Assembly (NCBI GenBank): GCA_035526665.1
Contig: DATLBY010000477.1
Location: 1-32,242 of the forward strand
DNA: 32,242 bases
Direction of reading: 5' to 3'
Origin: DATLBY01 sp035526665
GTDB lineage: Bacteria; Acidobacteriota; Terriglobia; Bryobacterales; Bryobacteraceae
Shown: positions 1 to 7,454 of the stretch, piece by piece
Layout of the letters: each line of letters begins with the position of its first letter
How positions within the stretch are numbered: the first letter of the stretch is position 1
Position numbers and translations under genes: made by a program
The notes under the pieces: generated by a model
The model's database searches: none
Told to the model about the DNA's origin: nothing
What the model saw: the letters and a program-made list of their open reading frames with translations, nothing else

Positions 1-146
1 TTGCTAAGAAATTTGTGGCCCGTCATGTCTCGAAACCTTTCACTGCAAGAGTGAGTCTCTTTACCAGCGGATTGTGCCTGTTAGGAAGTGACACCAGCAA
101 GGCTGCCAGCAGTTTTGCTGCCATCCGAAGAAAGGAAAATAGCCTC

Positions 147-1004
147 ATGGCAATTCTGACATCGAAAGCACAAGGCACCAATGTCGGGGAGATGGAACGA
201 TGGGCTTCGTTGATCGGCGGCAGTTCGCTGATCGCGTACGGATTGGTACGCCGGGATCTTAGAGGCGCAGCTTTGGCTGCTCTCGGCAGTGGCTTTTTAC
301 TGCGAGGCTCCACCGGACACTGCCAGATGTATCAAGCACTGGGTGTGAATACGGCGGAGGAAGGATTCGCAAAAGGGACCGGAAGGCATGTCACCATCCC
401 GTATGAGCTGGGGATCCGCGTAGACCGCGCGATCACGATAAACAAGGCGCCGGAGGAGTTGTTCAACTTTTGGCGGAATCTCGAAAACCTCCCGGCATTT
501 ATGGACCATCTGGATTCGGTCCGTATCCTTGATGACAGAAGGTCCCATTGGATCGCCAAAGCTCCCGCGGGAACAACCGTTGAGTGGGATGCGGAAATTA
601 TCAATGAAATTCCGAACGAGGTGATCGGGTGGCGGTCGCTCGAAGGAGCGGACGTCGATAACGCGGGGTCGGTTCGCTTTGCACCCTCTGCGGAAGGCCG
701 CGGAACCGAGGTAAAGATTTCTTTGCAGTACAACCCTCCTGCCGGTTCCCTCGGTGCTGCCGTAGCCCGGCTTTTCGGAGAGGATCCAGGCCGTCAGATT
801 CGAGATGACCTTCGAAGGTTTAAAGAGCTGATGGAGAAGGGAAATATTACCACTAAGTCGTCCAATAAGCAGCGTGCGAACTTCTCGGCCGATCCGACTA
901 CTGGAAAAACCGGCAAGGTGTGGGATCGTGATGCCGTAACTCAATCTTCGGAGGAATCCTTTCCTGCGAGCGATCCGCCCTCCTGGACCCCCGAAACTCT
1001 CTAG
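147..1004 (+). CDS. SRPBCC (START-like) protein with N-terminal membrane segment
   Basis: This is a 285-residue protein. Residues about 10-68 form a Gly/Ala-rich hydrophobic region resembling the DUF2892/YgaP-type membrane segment. Residues about 91-232 read as an SRPBCC/START-like ligand-binding fold: an opening phrase VDRAITINKAPEELFNFWRN, then a 'WRSLEGADVDNAGSVRF' strand region typical of polyketide-cyclase/dehydrase-like proteins. The C-terminus ends in SFPASDPPSW, a short motif seen at the ends of several small stress-associated bacterial proteins. I chose the ATG at 147 because an AAAGGAA stretch lies just before it; the frame is open further upstream to base 15, but that part lacks a ribosome site and does not resemble the family. 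The ligand is unknown. The neighbours are stress-type genes, so a role in membrane or stress physiology is plausible but inferred. Confidence 0.8.
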   Translation: MAILTSKAQGTNVGEMERWASLIGGSSLIAYGLVRRDLRGAALAALGSGFLLRGSTGHCQMYQALGVNTAEEGFAKGTGRHVTIPYELGIRVDRAITINKAPEELFNFWRNLENLPAFMDHLDSVRILDDRRSHWIAKAPAGTTVEWDAEIINEIPNEVIGWRSLEGADVDNAGSVRFAPSAEGRGTEVKISLQYNPPAGSLGAAVARLFGEDPGRQIRDDLRRFKELMEKGNITTKSSNKQRANFSADPTTGKTGKVWDRDAVTQSSEESFPASDPPSWTPETL

Positions 1005-1048
1005 CCTTTCAGGCGCCGGACCGCGCGGGAGCGGCCGGCGCCGCCTGT

Positions 1049-1894
1049 TCATCCGTTGACAATTTCACCGCCGTTAGGATGCAGCACTTGCCCAGTGAAA
1101 TAGGATCCATCGTCGGAGGCTAGAAAAACATAACTGGGCGCGACTTCCTCCGGTTGACCGGGCCGCTTCATTGGCGTATCTTTGCCGAACTTTTCCACCT
1201 TTTCCGGAGGAAATGTCGATGGAATAAGGGGGGTCCAGATTGGGCCCGGGGCGACTGCATTCACCCGGATTCCCTTCTCCGCCAGATTTTTGGCTAGGGA
1301 TCGGGTAAAACCCACAATTGCGGCTTTCGTCGACGAGTAGTCGATCAGGTGTGGACTCCCGCGATAGGCGGTTACCGAGGTCGAATTCAAAATACAGCCC
1401 TTCACCTTCTCAATGTGCGGGAGCGCCGCCTGCGTCAAGAAGAACATGGAAAAGATGTTGGTGCGGAATGTTCTTTCCAATTGCTCCGAGGAAATTTTCT
1501 GAAAATCTTCCTGCGGGTGCTGCTCGGCGGCGTTATTGACGAGAATATCGAGCCTTCCATATTGGTCCACTGTCTTCTGCACCGCAGAGTGGCAAAACGC
1601 TTCCTGCCCAATATCCCCGGCGAACAGCAGGCATTTTCGGCCCTTCTCCTCGACGCTGCGTTTGGTCTCCTCCGCATCCTGAGATTCATTGAGATATGCG
1701 ATCGCCACATCCGCTCCTTCCTTGGCATAGGCGATGGCAATCGCTCTACCAATGCCGCTATCGCCGCCGCTGATGAAGGCGATCTTCCCGTCCAGCTTCC
1801 CGCTGCCTTTGTGTTGGGCATCCTCGGCGGCCGGCTTCGGGTGCATCTCGGCTTCGACTCCAGGCCTTTGACTCTGCTGTTGTTTTTCCATCAT
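1049..1894 (-). CDS. Short-chain dehydrogenase/reductase (YghA/YhdF-type)
   Basis: An NAD(P)-dependent oxidoreductase of the classical SDR superfamily, about 281 residues. The hydrophilic N-terminal tail of about 35 residues is typical of the YghA/YhdF/glucose-1-dehydrogenase-like subgroup. Visible motifs are the cofactor loop SGGDSGIG (residues 42-49), the NNA motif (120-122), and the catalytic Ser173, Tyr186 and Lys190 in STSVTAYRGSPHLIDYSSTK. The PGPIWTPL segment follows, as usual for the family. A GAGGAG ribosome site (1898-1903) sits just before two adjacent ATGs at 1894 and 1891; either could be the start, and 1891 has the better spacing. The substrate cannot be read from sequence. A strong terminator-like hairpin lies between this gene and the upstream gene on the same strand, so its transcription is either by readthrough or controlled at that hairpin. 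Confidence 0.92.
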   Translation of the reverse strand: MMEKQQQSQRPGVEAEMHPKPAAEDAQHKGSGKLDGKIAFISGGDSGIGRAIAIAYAKEGADVAIAYLNESQDAEETKRSVEEKGRKCLLFAGDIGQEAFCHSAVQKTVDQYGRLDILVNNAAEQHPQEDFQKISSEQLERTFRTNIFSMFFLTQAALPHIEKVKGCILNSTSVTAYRGSPHLIDYSSTKAAIVGFTRSLAKNLAEKGIRVNAVAPGPIWTPLIPSTFPPEKVEKFGKDTPMKRPGQPEEVAPSYVFLASDDGSYFTGQVLHPNGGEIVNG

Positions 1895-1910
1895 GCTCTC
1901 CTCATAAAGT

Positions 1911-1940
1911 AAAAAAGCCAAGGCAACCGTGTGCCTTGGC
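1911..1940 (-). terminator. Rho-independent terminator or attenuator before the SDR gene
   Basis: A perfect 9-bp stem pairs GCCAAGGCA (1917-1925) with TGCCTTGGC (1932-1940) around a 6-base loop. On the minus strand it is followed at once by six T residues (1916-1911). It lies after the stop of the YflT-like gene (1966) and only about 8 bases before the GAGGAG ribosome site of the SDR gene, leaving no room for a promoter in between. Confidence 0.85.
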
Positions 1941-1965
1941 GGGATATGACTCGGTGAAATTCAGC

Positions 1966-2544
1966 CTAATTGAGATGGGGAGCTTTGGCCCTCGGCATAG
2001 GCTTGGCAGTTCTGGCGAAATCGGCTTTGTATTCCCGCATCGTGGACACGTGCGTCCCTCCGGTACGTTGGAGTACCCGGACCGCATTGGCTTCCCAGAC
2101 TTTATCGTCACAATGCACCGACAGGAGGATACCCGAGTTGCGCCGCCGGCCCACATAGCGTTTCGCCACATACTCGGGCATACCGGAGCCGATCAGACTG
2201 CCGGTAACCCCGCCCAATACCAACCCCAGACCCATTCCACTCAACGCACTGAAAACAGGACCTGCAGCAACAAGTGGCTCCAGGCCTGCAATGGCGATGT
2301 AGCCCAAAGCGGCTACCCAGCCGAAAAGCGCGCCTAGAATTGCTCCCAGAGCCGCGCCGGCTACCGCGCCTTCCGGCGCCTTCGAATGCTTCTCATGGCC
2401 GAGATCTTTGGATCCGGCATTCTTCTGAAAAAGCACAGAAACATCGGTCGCGCGGAATCCTGCAATTTTGAGCGCTTCAACTGCGTCGAGCGCGGTAGCT
2501 TTGTCGGCGTAGATGCCGAATGCAGCGACTTTTTCTTCGGACAT
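1966..2544 (-). CDS. YflT-like (general stress protein 17M) glycine-zipper protein, copy 1
   Basis: A 192-residue protein. Residues about 5-45 resemble the YflT/general stress protein 17M-type domain: a FGIYADKATALDAVEALK segment followed by DVSVLF. The centre (about 60-125) is a Gly/Ala-rich hydrophobic stretch with glycine-zipper spacing and two probable membrane-spanning segments. The C-terminal part has GILLSVHCDD and a second predicted alpha/beta unit. No enzyme motif is visible. It is a clear paralogue of the next gene upstream on the same strand. A GAAGGAG stretch lies about 10 bases before the ATG. The biochemical role is not known; the family is linked to general stress in Bacillus, and the gene's surroundings here agree with that. 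Confidence 0.8.
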   Translation of the reverse strand: MSEEKVAAFGIYADKATALDAVEALKIAGFRATDVSVLFQKNAGSKDLGHEKHSKAPEGAVAGAALGAILGALFGWVAALGYIAIAGLEPLVAAGPVFSALSGMGLGLVLGGVTGSLIGSGMPEYVAKRYVGRRRNSGILLSVHCDDKVWEANAVRVLQRTGGTHVSTMREYKADFARTAKPMPRAKAPHLN

Positions 2545-2592
2545 GGCTTCATTCTCCTTCGCGACCTTGGGCCAGAGCCCGGCCCCAGCCGC

Positions 2593-3177
2593 TTACTTGA
2601 TGAACTCTGTCGAGGAGCCCGCGCGGGCATGCGGTTTGTCAGAGGCAGCGAAGTCGGCTCGTGCCTCACCCGTCGACGCGACGTCCTGGGCGCCGGTCTG
2701 CTCCAAAATATTCTTGGCCCGCTTCGTCCAGTCGGAATCGTCCGCGTGCACCGAGAGCAGGATGCCGCCCTTCTTTATCCGCCCCTCGTAGCGCTTGGCT
2801 TCGTATTCCGGAATTCCGAGGCCAATCAGGGCTCCCGTCAAGCCGCCGACTGCGCCACCAACCCCAATCCCACCGAGCATGCCCATGATTGGCCCCGCTG
2901 CGATGAATGGCCCCACACCTGGGATCGCAAGAGCCCCAATTCCGGCTAGCCAGCCCAGCGCGCCTCCGATGACTGCGCCCGACGTGCCGCCAGTCACCGC
3001 GCCTTCGGGAGCCTTCGTTTGCTTTTCGTGCGCAAAGTCTTTCGTCCCCTGGTTGTCCGGGAACAGCACTGAAATGTCCGTGTTCCTGAAACCCGCATCC
3101 TTTAGCGTATCCACTGCGTCTTCGGCACTGAGCTGATCCGGATAGATTCCAAATACCGCCGTGTTCTTGCCTGCCAT
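2593..3177 (-). CDS. YflT-like glycine-zipper protein, copy 2
   Basis: A 194-residue paralogue of the protein at 1966-2544, with the same layout: an N-terminal FGIYPDQLSAEDAVDTLK segment, DISVLF, the shared APEGAV phrase, a long glycine-zipper membrane region (about 60-125), then GILLSVHADD and a C-terminal alpha/beta piece. I chose the ATG at 3177 because a GGAGGAAC ribosome site (3181-3188) precedes it; an open extension to 3315 has no support. The 48-base gap to copy 1 suggests that the two are cotranscribed. No catalytic residues can be seen. Function is unknown beyond a probable membrane-associated stress role. Confidence 0.82.
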   Translation of the reverse strand: MAGKNTAVFGIYPDQLSAEDAVDTLKDAGFRNTDISVLFPDNQGTKDFAHEKQTKAPEGAVTGGTSGAVIGGALGWLAGIGALAIPGVGPFIAAGPIMGMLGGIGVGGAVGGLTGALIGLGIPEYEAKRYEGRIKKGGILLSVHADDSDWTKRAKNILEQTGAQDVASTGEARADFAASDKPHARAGSSTEFIK

Positions 3178-3353
3178 CACGTTCCTCCTTGGGGTTAAGT
3201 CTTCGTGCTCACGACAGACCGCAATAACTATTACGGTGACGGCGCCATTAGGAGCACGCCTGATACCAAAAAACAGCGCAATCAAATCATTGAATTCGAG
3301 GCGCTGGCCCGCCAAGAGGCAGAAAGATTTACCATCCTGTCACTTAAAAGACT

Positions 3354-3389
3354 AAAGGCCCGAAGGGCAGATGCACCTCGCGGGCCTTT
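3354..3389 (-). terminator. Intrinsic terminator after the DUF1328 gene
   Basis: A 9-bp stem (AAAGGCCCG at 3354-3362, CGGGCCTTT at 3381-3389) encloses an 18-base loop region. It lies about 32 bases past the stop of the minus-strand DUF1328 gene. On the minus strand the stem ends in TTT followed by AGTCTTTT. The stem ends are T-rich on both strands, so it could act both ways. Confidence 0.6.
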
Positions 3390-3420
3390 CATCTTCGTGC
3401 GACTTATTTGGCAGGACGCA

Positions 3421-3585
3421 TCAGGCCCGGCGGGCGACACCCATTACTAGAGTCACCAGGAAAACCACCAGGAACAGGAAGAACAGGATCTTCGCGATAC
3501 CGGCCGAAGCCACGGAGATTCCACCGAAGCCGAAAACCGCAGCCACAATGGCGATCAGAAAGAAAACTAAAGCATAGTGAAGCAT
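3421..3585 (-). CDS. DUF1328 (YtjA-family) small membrane protein
   Basis: A 54-residue, almost wholly hydrophobic protein starting MLHYALVFFLIAIVAAVFGF and ending in VMGVARRA. Two membrane segments are evident, joined by a short GGISVASAGI turn. This matches the DUF1328/YtjA family in length and in the 'FGFGGI...AGIAKILF' pattern. A GGAGGG ribosome site lies five to ten bases before the ATG, and a hairpin terminator follows. The family is widespread and often sits with general-stress genes; its molecular role is unknown. It is short enough to be missed by length-filtered gene calling. Confidence 0.9.
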   Translation of the reverse strand: MLHYALVFFLIAIVAAVFGFGGISVASAGIAKILFFLFLVVFLVTLVMGVARRA

Positions 3586-3865
3586 GTTACCCTCCTCAAG
3601 TAGTAGTCATCGGCGAGTGTTGCGTCTCGCTGAACAATCACGCCTGACGTATTGCAACTCAGCAGCCATTCCACCCTGCCGCGATAACTGATTGGAAATC
3701 AATGCCATCGTAAGAAGTTTCATAGATTCTGGCTCCCATATAGTGCCACCGCGCTGCAATTCTTACTCCCACCAGCTTGGTAATACGACTCTAGACTTGT
3801 AATTGGCCGCCTGGTTGCTGCAAAATTGACTGGCCGGACACTCTTGGGGCCCAAGGACGGGACTT

Positions 3866-4720
3866 ATGGCATCTACCATCTGGAAAGGCTACATCACCTT
3901 CGGATTGATCTCTATCCCAGTTCGTCTCTTTGCGGCAGCCCGCTCTGAGAGGATCAGCTTTAATCAAATCCATGAAAAGTGTAATAGCCGCATCAAGCAA
4001 CAGCTTTTCTGTCCGACCTGCGAGCGCGTGGTGGAGCGTTCCGAAATTGTGAAGGGGTACGAGGCGGAAAAGGGAAGTTATGTGATCGTTGAGGAAGATG
4101 AGCTCAAAAAGATTGCTCCCCAGTCCCAGGAGACGATGGAAATCCTCGAATTCGTCCATCTAAATGAAGTCGATCCACTCTATTTTGACGCTTCTTATTT
4201 CGTAACTCCCGAAGATCCGGGGCGCCGCGCCTATAAACTGCTTCTCGAAACGATGGAGAAGTCCGGCTACGCAGCGGTCGCCAAGATTGCTATGCACCAA
4301 AGGGAATACACTGTGGTTATCCGTCCGCGAGCCAACGGATTGACGATCCACACGATGTACTACGCAAACGAAGTGCGCGACGTGCCTGAATATGGGGCAA
4401 CATCGAGCATTGAAGTTAAGCCGCAGGAGATTCAGTTGGCTGAGCAGCTGGTAAAGAGTTTGGCAGCGCCTTTCGACCCGGAAAAGTACTCGGACGCATA
4501 TCAGGGTCGCCTCACGGAGCTGATTGAAGCCAAGCGTCAGGGTATTACCCTGGTGCCGTCCAAGTCCACTAAGCTGGCACCGGTCATCGATCTCATGGCA
4601 GCGCTGCAAAAAAGCTTGGGCCAGATCGACACTTCGAAAAAGCCGGCAGTACGCTCAGGCGAGCGAAAATCCGCCGCTCAGAATCGCGCCCCACGCAAGC
4701 AACGTGCTACCGGAGACTAA
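3866..4720 (+). CDS. ku: Non-homologous end joining protein Ku
   Basis: Bacterial Ku, a homodimeric ring that binds DNA double-strand ends and recruits the ligase LigD. It has 284 residues, the normal length. The opening MASTIWKGYITFGLISIPVRLF is the family signature. It is followed by the IHEKC and LFCPTCERVVERSEIVKGYE segments with the YVIVEEDEL strand, and by the conserved core up to the KYSDAYQGRLTELIEAK region. The C-terminal tail is Lys/Arg/Ser-rich, as is common. AAGGACGGG lies just before the ATG. No ligD or second ku is present in this window. The 280-base region before it, shared with the divergent DUF1328 gene, must hold the promoters of both; I could not identify them with confidence. 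Confidence 0.97.
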   Translation: MASTIWKGYITFGLISIPVRLFAAARSERISFNQIHEKCNSRIKQQLFCPTCERVVERSEIVKGYEAEKGSYVIVEEDELKKIAPQSQETMEILEFVHLNEVDPLYFDASYFVTPEDPGRRAYKLLLETMEKSGYAAVAKIAMHQREYTVVIRPRANGLTIHTMYYANEVRDVPEYGATSSIEVKPQEIQLAEQLVKSLAAPFDPEKYSDAYQGRLTELIEAKRQGITLVPSKSTKLAPVIDLMAALQKSLGQIDTSKKPAVRSGERKSAAQNRAPRKQRATGD

Positions 4721-4745
4721 AAAAGGGCGCCTTCAACAGGCGCCC
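4719..4745 (-). terminator. Rho-independent terminator after the exported glycine-zipper gene
   Basis: An 8-bp GC-rich stem (4725-4732 with 4738-4745) and a 5-base loop are followed on the minus strand by six T residues (4724-4719). It ends the minus-strand run that finishes at 4771 and reaches into the stop codon of the convergent ku gene. Confidence 0.85.
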
Positions 4746-4770
4746 GGATACTCCTTTGCTACAGTCCAAC

Positions 4771-5526
4771 CTATTCGATGGAGAGAGGCTCGGAAAGAGT
4801 AAAATCAAGCTTTGATTCCGAAGGGATTTGCACGCGCTGCCCGCGAACTGCCTGCACTGCCGTGCCTGCTCCAGCTCCGGCCGCCGCCCCGATTGCCGCG
4901 CCTTTGCCGCCGCCGGCGATGGCTCCGATAATCGCGCCCACAACGGCCGTACCGCCAATGATTTCCGCAGATTGCTTGCCGCGCGATTTCGCGGAAACCT
5001 GTGCATCCCTGCTACTCGCCGCGTAGCGCCGCCCATTGACCGCTATTTCCGACAGGCCAAGCGAGATCTCCTCGTTGCCAGAAACGGTGCCGGACTGCTG
5101 CACGCGTACAATCTTTAGAGTTACATCGCTGCCTTTGGGAGCGATCGCCTCATTATTGACAACCAGCGGCTCGTCCAGGCTCGCACGGAACGTTTCACCA
5201 GCATTAGTAGCATCGGAATTTATCGAGTCGATCATCCGCACCGTAACCACTGTCCCGGCTGGCACGGCGAACCGCACGTTCCGCGAACGAACACTGTCAT
5301 TCGCGGGGGAAACCCCGCTCGCTACACTCTCTCCGAAGGTCACTGTTTGCACGGAGTCGACGGCGAACTTCTGAGTAGATCCTCCATCGACGGAAAAGCG
5401 AACTTCGCGGCTTGTCCCACTCACAAACGAGCCGTTGAGGGTTCGCCCATCGCGTAGATATAGCGTGTCTCCCTGCAGAATCGCCGAACCTGCGAGCAGA
5501 GAGATTAGCAAATTGCGTTTCATCAT
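4771..5526 (-). CDS. Exported glycine-zipper protein, function unknown
   Basis: A 251-residue protein. A Sec-type signal peptide occupies residues about 1-22 (MMKRNLLISLLAGSAILQG). It is followed by a beta-rich region (TLYLRDGRTLNGSFVSG), then a section with VPAGTVVTVRMIDSINSD, resembling domains found in other acidobacterial exported proteins. Near residues 190-225 there is a long Gly/Ala zipper (GGTAVVGAIIGAIAGGGKG), typical of outer-membrane or periplasmic glycine-zipper proteins. I chose the start at 5526 because GGGAGAG precedes it with good spacing; an upstream TTG in frame is less likely. It follows the SYLF gene by 33 bases on the same strand, so it is probably cotranscribed. Likely periplasmic or outer-membrane associated. 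Confidence 0.78.
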   Translation of the reverse strand: MMKRNLLISLLAGSAILQGDTLYLRDGRTLNGSFVSGTSREVRFSVDGGSTQKFAVDSVQTVTFGESVASGVSPANDSVRSRNVRFAVPAGTVVTVRMIDSINSDATNAGETFRASLDEPLVVNNEAIAPKGSDVTLKIVRVQQSGTVSGNEEISLGLSEIAVNGRRYAASSRDAQVSAKSRGKQSAEIIGGTAVVGAIIGAIAGGGKGAAIGAAAGAGAGTAVQAVRGQRVQIPSESKLDFTLSEPLSIE

Positions 5527-5559
5527 AGTCATCTCTCCCAAGAGCTCACACCACCAGAG

Positions 5560-6300
5560 CTATTTTGTCTTTTCGGTTTTCCGTGACCGTTCGCCCGTTG
5601 TCGTCTTTTTCTCCATTCTCTCGGGGTTGGAACTTTCGGGATACTTCCTAAGCGATGAATACAGCACGTTCGCCGAGGCGGGTGCTTTCACTTTGCCATT
5701 TAGAATATCCTGGTGTGTGACGGCGCTCCCGTAGATGGCGGCGTTATCCTTATCATCGGACCGCAACGTAGACCCATTCAAAGTCACACCGGCGAACAAG
5801 CCGCGGGATCTGGAATAGGACAGGATCTCAGCTGTCATCAGGGCGTCCGTTTGGGCAGAACCTTCCCGACCGACGGGACCAGCCATCACTCCCGCGTCGG
5901 CTCCCAGCGTGAACTCGCTCTTCATCAGCTTTTCCGCTCCGCGCTGATTCAACACTACCAGGACGACATCCGTTTCTCCCCCACCTATCTGGGCGCCGAT
6001 GCTTCCACCTTCAATGCGCACCGTGGAAGGGCCCGACCAGCCCGTCCGCCCCGCCGCCTGGCGGCACACCATTACACCCTTGCCGTACTGCGCTCCCACG
6101 ATGAATCCCGCTTTCTTCATTCCAGGAATAATCACCAAGCACTTGGCACGCTGGATCAATTCTTGAGGAATACTCTTGTCGGGGGTGCCCATAATCTCAG
6201 TGAAGACCTTGGCCGACTCCTCGATCCGGGCCGTGGGCTCCTCCTTGGCGAAGACCGCCAGCGAAGAGATCATTAACAAGCCAATGAAACGTAATTGCAT
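5560..6300 (-). CDS. SYLF-domain (Ysc84/DUF500) lipid-binding protein, exported
   Basis: A 246-residue protein with an N-terminal signal peptide (MQLRFIGLLMISSLAVFA). The SYLF/Ysc84 domain spans about 30-210: RAKCLVIIPGMKKAGFIVGA, a GKGVMVCR strand, GGSIGAQIGGGETDVVLVV, and FTLGADAGVMAGPVGR. The domain binds phosphoinositide lipids in eukaryotic members; in bacteria it is exported and of unclear function. The C-terminal 30 residues are Lys/Thr/Glu-rich and disordered. AGGAGG lies 8 bases before the ATG, and a GC-rich hairpin lies only about 25 bases before the ATG. Confidence 0.93.
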   Translation of the reverse strand: MQLRFIGLLMISSLAVFAKEEPTARIEESAKVFTEIMGTPDKSIPQELIQRAKCLVIIPGMKKAGFIVGAQYGKGVMVCRQAAGRTGWSGPSTVRIEGGSIGAQIGGGETDVVLVVLNQRGAEKLMKSEFTLGADAGVMAGPVGREGSAQTDALMTAEILSYSRSRGLFAGVTLNGSTLRSDDKDNAAIYGSAVTHQDILNGKVKAPASANVLYSSLRKYPESSNPERMEKKTTTGERSRKTEKTK

Positions 6301-6324
6301 TTTAATAGCCTCCTAAAACATTTA

Positions 6325-6349
6325 GGGCGGCTCGTGGCCGCCCTTTTTT
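6325..6349. terminator. Hairpin between the sigma factor gene and the SYLF gene
   Basis: A 7-bp stem, GGGCGGC (6325-6331) with GCCGCCC (6337-6343), has a 5-base loop. The run of six T is on the plus strand (6344-6349), yet both flanking genes are on the minus strand. Read on the minus strand, the stem is followed by TAAATGTTTTAGGAGG, which contains the SYLF ribosome site. It may act as a partial terminator, an attenuator or a block to antisense transcription. Confidence 0.6.
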
Positions 6350-6358
6350 CCGTCTGAT

Positions 6359-6904
6359 CTATGCCGCCGCGGCAGCCTCAGCACCGGGCACCGCTACCGC
6401 CGTCGCCGTCCTACGGCCATGTCCACTTTGGCCGGGCTCGGGGAACCGCCGCCCGAGACGTTTTCCCACCGTCCGGCGTGCGCGTAAAAGCCGGATACGA
6501 ACTGCGGTTTCCGTCCAGCCCTGCTGTTCAGCTATTTCCTGGACCTTGAAGCCTTCTAGATAATGACGCTGCAAGACCATTCGATCATTGTGTTTACACG
6601 ATTTTAGAATACGGCGTACATCGATGGCAGCCAGATTGATCTTCGGGGCCGTCGACAACTCAGGCAAAGCCTGCAAAAGCGGTTCCCGGCGAATGTAGCT
6701 GCGATGGATGTTAAGAGCAATGCTGTTCATCCACGTGAGCACCATGGAGGGATCCCGGAGTTGACCCAGGCGTTCCCACCCCTTAACCCATGCTGCCTGC
6801 GCAGTTTCCTGAGCTGAATCATAAGCGAGCCCCCGGGATACCAGGAACCGGACCGTCAAGTTGAAACCCTTCTGATATGCTGCGCCGTATTCTTCGCGTG
6901 TCAT
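6359..6904 (-). CDS. Sigma-70 family (ECF-like) RNA polymerase sigma factor
   Basis: A 181-residue protein. Region 2 spans about residues 8-75, with the run ETAQAAWVKGWERLGQLRDP and a WMNSIALN helix, which correspond to the usual 'A.D..Q..F...W..L...' and 'WL..I..N' patterns. Region 4 spans about 105-155, with the helix-turn-helix phrase EGFKVQEIAEQQGWTETAVR followed by IRLLRARRTV. No sigma region 3 or ECF accessory domain is seen. The C-terminal 25-30 residues are Arg/Gly/Ala-rich low complexity. No anti-sigma factor gene is adjacent. It sits inside a run of stress genes, so it may direct this neighbourhood; that is inference. Confidence 0.88.
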   Translation of the reverse strand: MTREEYGAAYQKGFNLTVRFLVSRGLAYDSAQETAQAAWVKGWERLGQLRDPSMVLTWMNSIALNIHRSYIRREPLLQALPELSTAPKINLAAIDVRRILKSCKHNDRMVLQRHYLEGFKVQEIAEQQGWTETAVRIRLLRARRTVGKRLGRRFPEPGQSGHGRRTATAVAVPGAEAAAAA

Positions 6905-6944
6905 TTGCTGATTTCACCAATCCTTGTTATTTTTTTCTGCAAGA

Positions 6945-7442
6945 CTAATGGCTGGCTAAAGCTTCTGAATTTACCAGACCTTCCGCTATCTGGGTTAACT
7001 TTTTATCCGCCGATTCTTCTTCGGCCATCGTCTCTTTTAGTAATTTTTTCGCTGCTTTAAGCCCGAGTAACTCGGCAAACACACAAAGCGATCCGTAGGA
7101 AGCAATCTCGTAGTGCTCTACCTTCTGGGCAGCGACGATCAGGCCCGCGTCCTTCACATGAGGCTCCGCATCTTCACTGATCAGCTCAGAGCCTTCCTCG
7201 ATAAGACCTTTCATCGCCGCGCATGTCTTTCCTTTGACCGGTTTGCCTAGTACGGCAAACACCTGCACCAAGCGCTCCACTTGGCCCTTGGTTTCTTCCA
7301 AATGGGCCTGGAACGCAGCCTTGAGTTCCGGCGATTTGGCCGCCTTAGCCATCTTCGGGAGCGCCTTTACCAATTGATTCTCGGCGTTATAAAGGTCTTT
7401 AATCTCTTCGAGAAACAGATCTTGGAGTGTCTGGATTTTCAT
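6945..7442 (-). CDS. YciE/YciF-family ferritin-like protein (DUF892)
   Basis: A 165-residue, all-helical protein starting MKIQTLQDLFLEEIKDLYNA, the DUF892/YciE-YciF opening. Glu and His residues typical of the ferritin-like di-metal site are present in the EEIKDLYNAENQL, HLEETKGQVERL, VEHYEIASYG and AEEESADKKL segments. Family members form four-helix bundles and are induced by osmotic or general stress in Enterobacteria; an enzymatic role has not been settled. A 12-base gap separates it from the upstream GlsB-type gene, and a 40-base gap from the downstream sigma factor gene. Confidence 0.94.
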   Translation of the reverse strand: MKIQTLQDLFLEEIKDLYNAENQLVKALPKMAKAAKSPELKAAFQAHLEETKGQVERLVQVFAVLGKPVKGKTCAAMKGLIEEGSELISEDAEPHVKDAGLIVAAQKVEHYEIASYGSLCVFAELLGLKAAKKLLKETMAEEESADKKLTQIAEGLVNSEALASH

Positions 7443-7454
7443 GTAGCCTCCGCA

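Noticed and set aside
3781..3796. TAATACGACTC, identical to the first part of a phage T7 promoter
   Set aside because: Only the first 11 bases match and the ACTATAG part is missing; no phage polymerase gene is present. Treated as chance.
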